From the NCBI GenBank assembly GCA_947459215.1, contig CANHCQ010000008.1, positions 1 through 64,000 on the forward strand: a stretch of 64,000 nt of DNA. The letters run 5' to 3'. A model generated the notes under the pieces. That model was not told the DNA's origin. It was given only the letters and a program-made list of their open reading frames with translations, and ran no database searches. Shown piece after piece: positions 23,929 through 32,476 of the stretch. A program made the position numbers and the translations under genes. The stretch is from Phycisphaerales bacterium (GTDB lineage: Bacteria > Planctomycetota > Phycisphaerae > Phycisphaerales > UBA1924). Each line of letters begins with the position of its first letter. Position 1 is the first letter of the stretch.

Positions 23929-24774
23929 TTACCGCATCTTCATCAACGCCCGCACCCGCGCCTCGGTCGGCGGGTGGGTGGCGAACATGCTGAGCAGCGA
24001 GTTGCCGCAGAGCGGCTCGATGATGAACAGGTTGTTCTGCGCCGGGTTGGGGTTGTTCATCGGGATCTGCTTGCCGTAGTGCTCGAGCTTCTGCAGGGCG
24101 CTGATCAGGCCCATGGGCGAGCCCGCGATCACCGCGCCGTCGTGGTCGGCGACGAACTCGCGGCTGCGGCTGATCATGGCCTTGATGAGGGCCGCGCCCA
24201 CCGCCGCGATGATGATCGCGAAGATGCCGACGAGCGGATTGCCGCCCTCGCGGTTGTTGCCGCCCCCACCACCGCCCAGCATGAAGCCCCACTGGGCGAA
24301 GAAGGCGAGCACGCCGCTGACGGTGGCGGCGATCGTGCTCGTCAGCGTGTCGCGGTTCTTGATGTGGGCCAGCTCGTGGCCGATCACGCCTTCCATCTCT
24401 TCGTGGTTGAGGAGCTGCAGCGCGCCCTGGGTGACGGCCACGGCGGCCTTGCTGGGGCTGCGCCCGGTGGCGAAGGCGTTGGGCGCTTCCTGCGGACAGA
24501 TGTAAACACGGGGCATGGGCATCTGGGCCCGCTGGCTCAGACGCTCGACCATGGCGTAGAGCTCCCCGCCGTTGGCGCGGGTGACCTCACGCCCCTGCAT
24601 CGCCTTGATGGCGATGGTGTCGGAGAAGAACCAGGCGCCGAAGTTGGTGATGATGCCGAAGACCAATCCCAGCACCATGCCCTGCGTGCCGTAGAGCGAG
24701 CCGGCAAAGACGAACAAGGCCATGAGCGCGGCGAGCAGCATCGCGGTCTTGAAGTTGTTGATCGTGCGGACCAT
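23929..24774 (-). CDS. htpX: HtpX-type membrane zinc metalloprotease (M48)
   Basis: A 281-residue integral membrane protease for quality control of damaged membrane proteins. Two membrane segments near the N-terminus (about 10-28 and 32-52) precede the zinc site: HELAH with His133, Glu134 and His137, and the third ligand Glu in SREFVADHDGA. A further hydrophobic pair (about 147-165 and 184-203) and the C-terminal FATHPPTEARVRAL block complete the HtpX pattern. GGGAG six bases upstream fixes the start. A long inverted repeat lies just before the gene. Length fits the family. Confidence 0.94.
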   Translation of the reverse strand: MVRTINNFKTAMLLAALMALFVFAGSLYGTQGMVLGLVFGIITNFGAWFFSDTIAIKAMQGREVTRANGGELYAMVERLSQRAQMPMPRVYICPQEAPNAFATGRSPSKAAVAVTQGALQLLNHEEMEGVIGHELAHIKNRDTLTSTIAATVSGVLAFFAQWGFMLGGGGGGNNREGGNPLVGIFAIIIAAVGAALIKAMISRSREFVADHDGAVIAGSPMGLISALQKLEHYGKQIPMNNPNPAQNNLFIIEPLCGNSLLSMFATHPPTEARVRALMKMR

Positions 24775-25408
24775 TGAAAACTCCCGTGTGCAAGAAGAGA
24801 GAACGCGGAGAGGCGGAGGTTGCGGAGGCGCGCGGAGGGGAGACCTGTCGGAGTGTCGCTGGCGGAGGGTCGAACCGAGAAAAGCCTTGAACCCAATCTT
24901 CCCTCCGCGAAACTCCGCCCTCTCCGCCTCTCCGCGTTCTCTCCTTCTTTTCAACCCAACCCCGCTGCATACGGCGTTCCAATCTCCCAGTTCGGGGTGG
25001 GCCCTGATTCATTAGGTTGTTTGCCCTAGGCGGTTTCAGGCGGGGCGTTTCGAGCCCCCCTGAGGCCCCGTCGCGGGAGGACAGGAACGTTCGCTGCGAT
25101 TCCTGCGCGGCGGTCCCCTGACAATGTACAAACTTACGCTGTCATTCCGACATTCCCGGACACTCCCACCCGGAACCACGCACCCAATAGACCGAAAGAC
25201 CAGCAGGCTCGGCGTCCCCGCGGGCCCGTCTTCAGGAAGGTCCAATAACTTTTCGACCGGGGCGTGGTGTTGGTGTATCGTTGATACAAGCCGCGGCGTG
25301 GTTGGTGCTTACAAACGGCACCGCCACGACGGATCTCCGCGGCGTCGGGCGTTTCGGTGACGAGACGACGACACAGAACTTCGGGCCGGAGGCCCTCGGA
25401 ACCTCCTT
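24775..25408. other. Intergenic region between divergent htpX and 3D-domain genes
   Basis: No convincing gene. The left part holds the inverted repeat 24792-24950. The right part (about 25110-25300) is lower in GC and is probably where the promoters for the rightward gene lie, but I cannot single one out. Confidence 0.65.
24792..24950. repeat. Inverted repeat of AGAGAACGCGGAGAGGCGGAG arms
   Basis: The left arm from 24792 (AAGAAGAGAGAACGCGGAGA...) and the right arm ending at 24950 are reverse complements over about 45 nt with small differences, separated by about 60 nt. They belong to the same purine-rich family as 405-546, 26302-26445 and 32078-32123. Confidence 0.85.
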
Positions 25409-26179
25409 GTGCTCATTCAACCGAAGACTCGCAATGACTCCCGCATCCAGCGCCTTTCGGCGGCTGGAGTTCTCGGATGGCGCGTCACCGCCCGCTACGC
25501 CATCACGGCGGGCATGGCCACGGCTCTCGTCGGCCTGACGGTTGCCTCGGCGATCCTCGCCAAGGAAGCTCGCTCGGTCCAGCCCCTCGCCGCCATCGAG
25601 ACGATCCACATCGGGCCGAGCAACGAGTCTTCTGAAGAAGCGGAATCTCTCGCCTCCTCCCTACAGGATCGTGCGACGGATTCCACCCTGACGGCTCATG
25701 AAAACTTCCAGGTTTCCCAGATCTCGGCCCCCATGGTTTCCGAGCCGGCCCCGGTCGCCATTCAGGACAACGGCAAGAAGGTCTACCCCGCCGGCACCAA
25801 GTTCTTCGACGGCCGCCCGGTCCGGGTCGCCAAGACCATCGAGATGCTCGTCACCGCCTACAGCCCCGACGCCCGCTCGTGCGCCGGCAGCGACGACGAC
25901 CTGACCGCCACCCTCCACCACGTCACCACCAACGGCTTCAAGCTGGTGGCCGCGGATCCCCGCGTGCTCGGCTACGGCTCGATGCTCAGCATCCCCGGCT
26001 ACGACCAGGGCCGCATCGTCCCGGTGCTCGACTGTGGCGGCAAGATCAAGGGCAACCGCCTCGACGTGCTCTTCCCGACCCACGAGGAAGCCGTGAAGTG
26101 GGGCGTGAAGCGGATGAAGGTCACCGTCTACGAATACGCCGACGGCAAGCCGAAGACGAACCCCCGCAAGGTGCGATAA
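25409..26179 (+). CDS. Membrane-anchored 3D-domain protein
   Basis: A 256-residue protein with one N-terminal membrane segment (about residues 32-51), a polar linker, and a C-terminal 3D domain (about 142-245), a double-psi beta-barrel named for three conserved Asp residues. The blocks MLVTAYSPDARSC, VAADPRVLGYGSML, VLDCGGKIKGNRLDVLF and EEAVKWGVKRMKVTVYEY match the family; Cys replaces the usual Thr in D-T-G-G. Such domains occur in peptidoglycan-active enzymes such as MltA-like and YocH proteins, so a cell-wall role outside the membrane is inferred. The start is a GTG with no clear ribosome site. A terminator follows. Confidence 0.82.
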   Translation: MLIQPKTRNDSRIQRLSAAGVLGWRVTARYAITAGMATALVGLTVASAILAKEARSVQPLAAIETIHIGPSNESSEEAESLASSLQDRATDSTLTAHENFQVSQISAPMVSEPAPVAIQDNGKKVYPAGTKFFDGRPVRVAKTIEMLVTAYSPDARSCAGSDDDLTATLHHVTTNGFKLVAADPRVLGYGSMLSIPGYDQGRIVPVLDCGGKIKGNRLDVLFPTHEEAVKWGVKRMKVTVYEYADGKPKTNPRKVR

Positions 26180-26220
26180 GCCGCGACCAGGGGCATCCAC
26201 GAACGAACTCAACCGACCTC

Positions 26221-26250
26221 GAACCGGGACCATGCGTCCCGGTTTTTCGT
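26221..26250 (+). terminator. Terminator after the 3D-domain gene
   Basis: A 9-bp stem AACCGGGAC / GTCCCGGTT with a CATGC loop followed by TTTCG. It starts 43 nt after the stop codon. Confidence 0.88.
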
Positions 26251-26301
26251 TTCGGATCTGCACCGCGGAGGACGCCGAGAACGCGGAGAGGACCAAGGCA
26301 G

Positions 26302-26445
26302 TTCACCACGGAGATCACGGAGATCACGGAGAGGAGACAGGAGAGATTGGACTTGGGAGAGACGGCGATGCGGAGCGCGAGCGACGTTGTCTGTCGCCGT
26401 TGCTCAATGCCTTTCTCCGTGTTCTCCGTGATCTCTGTGGTGAAC
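26302..26445. repeat. Inverted repeat of CACGGAGATCACGGAGA arms
   Basis: The left arm at 26302-26334 (TTCACCACGGAGATCACGGA...) and the right arm at 26410-26445 are reverse complements with few changes. An extra GCGGAGGACGCCGAGAACGCGGAGAG stretch precedes them at 26265. The ACGGAGA unit is repeated within each arm. Confidence 0.85.
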
Positions 26446-26475
26446 GGTCTTTTCTGCCGCGGGCTGGGCGGCTTC

Positions 26476-27099
26476 TCACGGACAACTCAGAGCGTCGTAC
26501 GCCGCGGCGAAGAGGACGAAATCGGCGTCATCGACCGAGCCGTCGGCGCTCATGTCGGCGGAGCAGCCGCCGGGCATGATCGGGCTGGCGCATTCGAGGA
26601 TCTCGTACGCGGTTGCGAAACGGACGAAGTCGCTGTCATCGACCATGCCATCGCAGGTGAAGTCGGCGTGGCAGACGGAGAAGCTGGCGGGCTCGCTGGT
26701 GACCGTGCCGCAGGGATTGGTGACGACGCAGCGGAAGCGGACGATGCTGCGGCCGTAGTACGCCAAGGCGGCGGGCCCGGCGAGGGCACGGACGCGGAGG
26801 GTGTTGGTGCCGCCGCCGGAAACGTTGGCGATGGGCTTGTCGAGGTCGTGGATGAGGATCTCCTCCCAGTCGTTCCACAAGCCGCCGTCGTTCGAGCGGC
26901 CGAGGGTGTACTGCCACTGGTACGAGGCGCTCGAACCGCTCGCGGCGACGGTGAAGGTGGCGACCAGATTGCACGCCGCGGTGCTCACCGGCTGACCAGC
27001 CGGCGGGATCGAGGGAGGTTCGCAGGGGCCGGCGGCGAGGGCGGCGACGCAGGTTCCGACCGAGCAGGCCAGCAGGGGCGCGAGAGTGCGGGAAATCAT
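26476..27099 (-). CDS. Exported protein with GC-type dockerin repeats
   Basis: A 207-residue secreted protein: a signal peptide (about 1-23), an Ig-like or fibronectin-like stretch (about 35-140, with SYQWQYTLGRSN and RFRCVVTNPCGTV), and two dockerin-like loops (DFTCDGMVDDSDFVRFATAYE, DMSADGSVDDADFVLFAAAYD) ending LSCP. The first loop starts with Phe-Thr-Cys, a variant of the D-x-N-x-D calcium loop. The ATG at 27099 gives a clean signal peptide; an upstream start at 27165 is less likely. Function is unknown; it is possibly a surface or matrix component. Confidence 0.78.
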   Translation of the reverse strand: MISRTLAPLLACSVGTCVAALAAGPCEPPSIPPAGQPVSTAACNLVATFTVAASGSSASYQWQYTLGRSNDGGLWNDWEEILIHDLDKPIANVSGGGTNTLRVRALAGPAALAYYGRSIVRFRCVVTNPCGTVTSEPASFSVCHADFTCDGMVDDSDFVRFATAYEILECASPIMPGGCSADMSADGSVDDADFVLFAAAYDALSCP

Positions 27100-27219
27100 G
27101 ACGCCAGTGTCGCAGAACGTCCCGTCGCATGCAAGAGCAATGTGCTCTGCCACGGATGCCAGCACTCGGCTGTGGGAGCGTGCGGATGGCGGTTGGTGTG
27201 CGAGCCGCAGGGAGGCGGG

Positions 27220-28236
27220 TTACCGCAGCATCCCGCCGCGGCGGAGCGAATCGACCAGCAGGCGATCGATGGGGGTGTCGGTGGGCACGAGGAAATGGGC
27301 CACGCCGCGGGAGCGGCAGGTGACGCGCGCATCTTCCACGAACGCGGCGAGGCGCTGGCGGTAGCGGGCGATCGACGCGGGCGTGATGGTCATCTCGAGG
27401 CCAAGGAGTGATTCAACGTCGGTGAGCCGCAGATCGCCGACGAGGCCCTGGGTGCGGCTTGGATCAATCTCGCTGGGCGCGAGCGTGTGCAGGATGTAGG
27501 CATCGAGCGCCGCCCCACCTCCACCGCCCCCACTTCCACCAAGCGCGAGGCTGCGTGCGGTCGCGTCGATTTCGCTCGCGGGCGCGAGCAGATCGGAGAC
27601 GAACACGATGATGCCGCGGCCGGAGAGGCGGCGGACCACATCGCGCACGCTCTCGCCCAGCGGCACGCCCGAGCGCGTGCCGACGCCGGCGACGGATTCG
27701 ACGAGGAAATCAGAGACGCGGCGGAGGCTGGTGCGCCCGCGCACCGGCAGCAGGCGGCGGACGCCCGCATTGCCCGTGCCGCCGACGCTGGCAACCGAGA
27801 CGCGGTTGTTGCGGACCAGACCGATGTACGCCAGCGCCATCGCGAGCTGGTGGGCGTAGACGGCTTTGCTCGGGATCGGACCGCCGGAAGAGAAGGCTTC
27901 GCGCGGCGTTTCCTCGCCCGCCGCCATCGAGGGCGAGGCGTCGACGATCACGTGCACGCCCATGTCCTCCTCCTCGCGGAAGAGCTTGACGACCAATCGA
28001 TCGAAGCGGGCGAAGATGTTCCAGTCGATGTGCCGCAGATCGTCGCCCATCGCGTAATTGCGGAAGTCATCGAACTCGACGCTGCGCCCGCGGCGCTTGC
28101 TGCGGCGTTCGCCGGGGAGTTTGCCCGCAAAGACCTTGCGGCTGAAAACGTCGAGGCGATCGATCTTCGCCGCCAGGGCGGGCGGGAGCAGCTCGTCGAG
28201 CGAGCGGGGCGGCTTGGAGATCGGCGAAACGAGCAC
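27220..28236 (-). CDS. DUF58 protein with von Willebrand A-like fold
   Basis: About 338 residues, cytoplasmic. The DUF58 core DDLRHIDWNIFARFDRLVVKLFREEED is textbook and is followed by DASPSM, the metal-site (MIDAS) motif of a von Willebrand A-like domain. A short Gly-rich insert occurs near residue 240. DUF58 proteins usually work with a MoxR-type ATPase and are encoded beside it; none is visible here. The GTG at 28236 is a tentative start: there is no ATG between the divergent epimerase start (28453) and the conserved region. It lies 120 nt from the dockerin gene, probably a separate unit. Confidence 0.82.
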   Translation of the reverse strand: MLVSPISKPPRSLDELLPPALAAKIDRLDVFSRKVFAGKLPGERRSKRRGRSVEFDDFRNYAMGDDLRHIDWNIFARFDRLVVKLFREEEDMGVHVIVDASPSMAAGEETPREAFSSGGPIPSKAVYAHQLAMALAYIGLVRNNRVSVASVGGTGNAGVRRLLPVRGRTSLRRVSDFLVESVAGVGTRSGVPLGESVRDVVRRLSGRGIIVFVSDLLAPASEIDATARSLALGGSGGGGGGAALDAYILHTLAPSEIDPSRTQGLVGDLRLTDVESLLGLEMTITPASIARYRQRLAAFVEDARVTCRSRGVAHFLVPTDTPIDRLLVDSLRRGGMLR

Positions 28237-28333
28237 GGGGGAGGGTACGGGAGGAAGGTGGGACGGGGTGCAGGGGATTGCAGAAGCGAGCGGCGGCGGT
28301 GTGCGTGAGCGTCTGTGTGCACCGCCGCTCCTG

Positions 28334-28356
28334 CGCCGGGGTGAGGACGCCCCGGC
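28334..28356. repeat. GCCGGGG-TGAGGAC-GCCCCGGC hairpin, copy 1
   Basis: A GC-rich palindrome between the divergent DUF58 and epimerase genes. An inverted copy (GCCGGGGCGTCCTCGCCCCG) is at 32178-32200. Confidence 0.7.
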
Positions 28357-28452
28357 TCGCGAACGCGCCCCGTCCGCGCGCGAAGCTTCGCACTCCCCCA
28401 CTCCCCCACTCCCGCACTCCCCCGCCGCCCCACTGCCCGTCAATGATTCCCC

Positions 28453-29451
28453 GTGACTGCTCGTCCTGTTCTGCTTACCGGCGCGGCCGGGTTCATCGGA
28501 TCGCACACCGCCGAGGCGCTGCTCCGCGCCGGGCGGCGGGTTGTCGGCATCGACAACTTCGATCCTTTCTATAGCGATGCACTCAAACGCGCCAATGTCG
28601 CGGCTATCGAAGCCACGGCACGGCGCTGCGTGGATGGGCGCTTCGAGTTCATCGATACCGACATCACCGATCGCGCCTCGATGAAGGCGCTCTTCGAACG
28701 CGTCAACCCGGAGGGGATGATCCACCTCGCCGCCAAGGCGGGCGTGCGGCCCAGCATCGCCGATCCGGCCGCGTACTCCCACGTCAACGTCACCGGCACC
28801 AGCGTGCTGCTCGATCAGTGTGCCGCGATGAAGGGTGACATGCAGCGCATCGTCATCGCGTCATCAAGTTCGGTCTACGGCACAATCGGCGCGGGCGAGA
28901 CGCCCAAGCCCTTCAGCGAAGACCAGAGCGTGGAGCGTCCCATCAGCCCCTACGCCGCCACCAAGCGGGCGTGCGAGTTGATCGGCTTCACACACCATCA
29001 CCTGACGAAACAGCCGGTCGCCATGCTGCGGTTCTTCACCGTCTTTGGCCCACGCCAGCGCCCAGACCTGGCGATCCGGCTGTTCATGACGAAGATCGCC
29101 AAGGGCGAGCCGATCCAGCTCTTTGGCGAAGGCTCGACCAGCCGCGACTACACGTTCATTGATGACATCGTCGGCGGCGTGCTGGCGGCGTACGACCGCG
29201 TGCCCGGCTTTGGCTATCGCGTGTGGAACATGGGCAACAGCCACCCCATCACGCTCGATGCGATGGTGGAGACGATCGCGAAGGTCGTGGGCAAGGCGCC
29301 AAACGCCACAAGAGCGGCGGCGCAGGCGGGCGATGTGCGCGCGACCTGGGCCGACCCGACCCGAAGCGCGGCGGAGCTGGAGTTCCGCGCCAAGACGAGC
29401 TTTGAAGAGGGCGTGCGCAAGCAGTGGGAATGGCTGCGCGAACGCCTGTGA
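28453..29451 (+). CDS. NAD-dependent epimerase, UDP-glucuronate 4-epimerase-like
   Basis: A 332-residue short-chain dehydrogenase of the extended type. GAAGFIGSH (10-18) is the NAD loop, IDNFDPFY the ribose-binding turn, ASSSSVYG carries the catalytic Ser, and YAATK the Tyr/Lys pair. HLAAKAGVRPS, FFTVFGPRQRPDLAI and STSRDYTFIDDIV are typical of UDP-glucuronate 4-epimerases, which make UDP-galacturonate for surface polysaccharide. The start is GTG. No sugar-pathway neighbours are present, so another nucleotide-sugar epimerase remains possible. A composite repeat follows it. Confidence 0.88.
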   Translation: MTARPVLLTGAAGFIGSHTAEALLRAGRRVVGIDNFDPFYSDALKRANVAAIEATARRCVDGRFEFIDTDITDRASMKALFERVNPEGMIHLAAKAGVRPSIADPAAYSHVNVTGTSVLLDQCAAMKGDMQRIVIASSSSVYGTIGAGETPKPFSEDQSVERPISPYAATKRACELIGFTHHHLTKQPVAMLRFFTVFGPRQRPDLAIRLFMTKIAKGEPIQLFGEGSTSRDYTFIDDIVGGVLAAYDRVPGFGYRVWNMGNSHPITLDAMVETIAKVVGKAPNATRAAAQAGDVRATWADPTRSAAELEFRAKTSFEEGVRKQWEWLRERL

Positions 29452-29470
29452 GCGCGAATCAGGTGCCGTG

Positions 29471-29611
29471 GCGAGCCTCCTCGCCCGCGCGGCGGGGAGG
29501 GGTGATTCGGGTTCGGGTGTTCGTTGCGTTCAGGAACCCGCAATCCCCTCACCTGACTTGAGGCTTCGCCTCAAGTCGTCCTTTCCCCGCAGGCGGGGAG
29601 AGGAGGCGCGG
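29471..29611 (-). repeat. Composite multi-hairpin element with inverted ends, copy 3
   Basis: The leftward copy: GAGCCTCCTCGCCC end, GGCGGGGAGGGG, AATCCCCTCACCTG, the ACTTGAGGC-ttc-GCCTCAAGT hairpin, and CCCCGC-ag-GCGGGGAGAGGAGGCGC at the other end. It lies between the convergent epimerase and ohr genes, twenty bases from each. Confidence 0.87.
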
Positions 29612-29631
29612 GAAGCGTGCTCGCATTGCGT

Positions 29632-30054
29632 TTACACCACTGTGCTGAGCTTCACGTCGATGTTGTTGCGAGTCGCGTGCGAATACGGGCAAACCTGGTG
29701 AGCCGCGGCGACGAGCGACTCGGCGACGGACTTGTCCTGGCCCGGGATTCCGACGATGAGCTCGACACCGAGGCGAAAGCCGCCGTCGTCGCGCTGCAGC
29801 AGCGAGACCTTGGCGCTCACGCTGGCACCGGGGATCGCGACCTTCTTCTGGCTGGCGACATAGTCGAGCGCGCTGCCGAAGCACGCGGAGTAGCCGACGG
29901 CAAAGAGATGTTCCGGCGTGGTGGTGCCGGGTCGGCCCGGGCCGCCCATCGACTTGGGAATGGAGAGCTCGACGGCGACGCTTTTGTCGCTGGCTTCGGA
30001 ATGGCCGTTGCGCCCGCCGACGGCCTTGGCTTCTGCGACTGCGAGAACTTTCAT
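29632..30054 (-). CDS. ohr: Organic hydroperoxide resistance protein (Ohr)
   Basis: A 140-residue thiol peroxidase of the Ohr/OsmC superfamily, the normal length. The two catalytic cysteines are present: Cys58 in YSACFGSAL and Cys122 in QVCPYSHATRNN; the ATRNNI ending marks Ohr rather than OsmC. The opening (GRNGHSEASD, TTPEHLFAVG) also fits. It reduces organic and lipid hydroperoxides using lipoyl thiols. GGGAG precedes the ATG at 30054. Single gene, with no OhrR-type regulator next to it. Confidence 0.95.
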   Translation of the reverse strand: MKVLAVAEAKAVGGRNGHSEASDKSVAVELSIPKSMGGPGRPGTTTPEHLFAVGYSACFGSALDYVASQKKVAIPGASVSAKVSLLQRDDGGFRLGVELIVGIPGQDKSVAESLVAAAHQVCPYSHATRNNIDVKLSTVV

Positions 30055-30121
30055 GGGTGTCTCCCGTTGCGAGGTGCGATGCACCCGCGAAGGGGACGAT
30101 ACGCCAATGTTCCGTGTCGCT

Positions 30122-31183
30122 TCAGTGCAGCACCTGCGGCAGCGTCCTCTCCAGCACATCCAACGCCGCGGAGAGGTACTTGGGATGCCCCTCGCGGTCC
30201 ATGAAGGCGGGCGAGACGGCGGCCATAAAGACACGGCGAAGGTTCGCGTACTCGGGATAGTCCGAATCGACCGGCATCCCGCGTTCGCGGCGGAGGTTGG
30301 CCATGGCGATGACGGGGCGCACGCCGTGGAGATACTGCGGGGCGGCCCAGTACTGGCGTTCGAGATACACCGCGTCTTCGATCCAGTGGCCGGCGTGGAC
30401 CATGCCCAGATCGATGAGCACGCAGGTATGGCTGGGGTCGCGCGGGGTGACGAGGCGCATGACGTTGCCGGGGTGCAGATCGCCGTGGCACCAGCAGTTG
30501 AGCGGGCGGCTCTCCCAGCGGGACATGAGCTTGGGCAGGAACTTGGTGACCTGTTTGATCGCCTCGTTCCAGCGCTGGCTGTCGGCGATGGCGTTGGCGC
30601 GGCAGACCTCGCGGGCTTTTTGCAGCGTGCCGACCCAGTCGAGCGGCTTGTGCTTGTCCGGGTTGGGGTGGACCCGGATGGTGGCGGCGTGGAAGTCGGC
30701 GGCGACGCGGAGCACGTCGAGCGCGTCGCCCTCCTTCATGCGACCCCTGAGGGCATCGCCCTTTACGCGTTCTTCGACGATCCAGGCAAAGTCGTAGTGA
30801 GCAAGCTCGACATCGCTGGCAAACACGCGTGGCGTCGGGGCGCCGATCGCGGGGTCGCCCAGGCGTGTGGTCCAGGTGAACTCGGCGGGGCCGAGCGGGA
30901 GTTTCACGATCACGTCCACAGGGCGGCCCTCGCCGTGCCAGACGGCCGAACCGGTGGCGCTGCCGCTGTTGGACCAGGCGGCCTGGAACCAGGTGATCTC
31001 GGAGAGGTGTCCCTTGCAGTGATCGCGGAGCGCGGGTTCGAGGAGGTGGGCCAACGACGAGGCGTCGGCGGAGGGTTCGGCGCGGCGGGCCTGTGGATCG
31101 AGGTAGCTCAATCGAGAGTGCTCTGGGAGCGCGACAGCGATCGTTCGCTCAAGATACCGCGCCGGTTCGCCCGCCGCCAGCAT
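30122..31183 (-). CDS. Aminoglycoside-phosphotransferase-fold protein
   Basis: A 353-residue protein-kinase-like enzyme of the APH/choline-kinase superfamily. The catalytic loop CHGDLHPGNVMRL (about 240-252) and the metal-binding IDLGMVHAGHW are clear; the N-lobe includes DVIVKLPLG with the probable ATP lysine. The substrate cannot be told; family members phosphorylate sugars, amino sugars or homoserine, and only some give antibiotic resistance. The ATG at 31183 overlaps the end of rsmA by 35 nt on the same strand, so translation is likely coupled. There is no signal peptide or membrane segment. Confidence 0.82.
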   Translation of the reverse strand: MLAAGEPARYLERTIAVALPEHSRLSYLDPQARRAEPSADASSLAHLLEPALRDHCKGHLSEITWFQAAWSNSGSATGSAVWHGEGRPVDVIVKLPLGPAEFTWTTRLGDPAIGAPTPRVFASDVELAHYDFAWIVEERVKGDALRGRMKEGDALDVLRVAADFHAATIRVHPNPDKHKPLDWVGTLQKAREVCRANAIADSQRWNEAIKQVTKFLPKLMSRWESRPLNCWCHGDLHPGNVMRLVTPRDPSHTCVLIDLGMVHAGHWIEDAVYLERQYWAAPQYLHGVRPVIAMANLRRERGMPVDSDYPEYANLRRVFMAAVSPAFMDREGHPKYLSAALDVLERTLPQVLH

Positions 31184-32024
31184 CGACCGCCAGAAGTAGC
31201 GCAAGCAATTGTGGCGCCGAGAGATTCTCGGCCCGTGTTTTCGAGTCCATCCCGTCCGGATATGCGAATGGCTCGCGAACATCGAACCGGTCGCGGAGCA
31301 CGCCCCCGATCTGCTTGCGGCGTTGCTCGAACAGCGACTGGACGAAATCGGCCAGGGCGTGAACGTTGGGCGTCAGGGGCGTGGCCAGCCGCGTCGCCGA
31401 ACACATGGCGCTGGTGACATCGGGCCGCGGCCAGAAGCACTCGGGGGGAAGCTTGGCGATGGGCTTCACGCTCGCGGTGGCAGAAGCGATGATCGAGAGC
31501 GGGCCGTAGTCCTTGCTGCCGGGCTTGGCGCCCAGCCGATCGGCAACTTCCTTCTGCACGGTGACGAAGAGGCCGGAGCAGTTGGGGTAGTCGAGGAGCA
31601 GGTTGGTCATCAGCGGCGTGGCGCAGCCGTAGGGCAGGTTGGCGACGAGCTTGAACGCCGAGAGCGGGAGCAGAATTTCGCGGAGCGTGGGGTTGAGGGC
31701 CCGCTTGCCGTCGAGACAGTCGCCCTTGATGAGGCGGAAGTGGCCGGACTGCTTGGCGTCGGCGAGACGTTCGTCGAGCAGGGCGGCGAGGCCGTCGTCG
31801 AGCTCGCAGGCGATGACGCGCACGCCGCGGGAAAGCAATTCGTCGGTGAGCACGCCGGTGCCGGGACCGATCTCAAGGACGACATCGCCCTGCTTGAGCT
31901 CGGCGGCGTCGGCGAGCTTCTTCACGAGGTTGTGATCGACAAGGAAGTTCTGGCCGAGCGACTTCTTCGGGGCCAGGCCACGGGAGGCGAGAAGGTCCTT
32001 GATGGAGGTGAGCGTTTGACGCAC
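31149..32024 (-). CDS. rsmA: 16S rRNA dimethyladenosine transferase RsmA (KsgA)
   Basis: A 291-residue SAM-dependent methyltransferase that dimethylates A1518 and A1519 in 16S rRNA late in small-subunit assembly. Markers: KKSLGQNFLVDHNL near residue 18, the SAM loop VVLEIGPGTGVLTDELL, IACELDDG, the catalytic NLPY in LVANLPYGCATPL, and FWPRPDVTSAM. The frame runs on upstream into repeat-rich DNA without homology; a GTG at 32024 gives the standard N-terminus but lacks a clear ribosome site. It is followed by the overlapping phosphotransferase gene. Confidence 0.94.
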   Translation of the reverse strand: MRQTLTSIKDLLASRGLAPKKSLGQNFLVDHNLVKKLADAAELKQGDVVLEIGPGTGVLTDELLSRGVRVIACELDDGLAALLDERLADAKQSGHFRLIKGDCLDGKRALNPTLREILLPLSAFKLVANLPYGCATPLMTNLLLDYPNCSGLFVTVQKEVADRLGAKPGSKDYGPLSIIASATASVKPIAKLPPECFWPRPDVTSAMCSATRLATPLTPNVHALADFVQSLFEQRRKQIGGVLRDRFDVREPFAYPDGMDSKTRAENLSAPQLLALLLAVDAGGGRTGAVS

Positions 32025-32077
32025 GCGGGGAAGAAGATAGGGCGGTGGCCCTCGTCGTCGCGTGGCGGGTGTGGCGC

Positions 32078-32123
32078 GAGAGAACGCAGAGTTGCGGAGG
32101 GTGCGGAGATGCGCGGAGAAGGA
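32078..32123. repeat. Single purine-rich repeat arm (GAGAGAACGCAGAGTTGCGGAG)
   Basis: Closely resembles the arms at 24792-24840 but has no facing partner in this gap. Confidence 0.7.
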
Positions 32124-32177
32124 AATCGGCTTGTGTCCACGCGATCCGAGCAGCACTGCGATTCCCAACCCGCAAGC

Positions 32178-32200
32178 GAGCCGGGGCGTCCTCGCCCCGT
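32178..32200. repeat. GCCGGGGC-type hairpin, copy 2
   Basis: GAGCCGGGGCGTCCTCGCCCCG is the inverted counterpart of 28334-28356. Confidence 0.68.
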
Positions 32201-32476
32201 GCGCCGGGATCTGCAAGATCGCTTTGGAAATGGTGGGCGGTGGTTTTCGGTTGCCAAAGGAACTCTCGCAACGGCGCAGCGGCGGAGGCGGGGGCGGGGA
32301 CGGGGGTGCCCCGGCTCGAGGGGAGAATGCCGGAATCCCCGAAATCACTCAATCTTTGCAAAAGTCGGGTAGAACCCTCTTCCCAAGAGGCCGATCTGTT
32401 CGGTATGCTGCGTTCGACGAATCGTGCGGGGCAGGAACGCTCCGCGGACGAGAGACCTCCAGGGATGGAGAGATCC

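Larger units (their letters stand above)
32025..32476. other. Intergenic region between divergent rsmA and phoH-type genes
   Basis: No gene is supported. It holds one purine-rich repeat arm (32078-32123), a GCCGGGGC-type hairpin (32178-32200) and a GC-rich stretch around 32280-32330. Promoters for both genes should lie here but are not obvious. Confidence 0.7.

Noticed and set aside
25036-25245. 69-residue frame on the minus strand
   Set aside because: No recognisable start signal or domain; it lies in the probable promoter region between divergent genes.
30122-31183. An aminoglycoside resistance gene
   Set aside because: Only the general phosphotransferase fold is evident, the gene overlaps housekeeping rsmA, and there is no mobile context.
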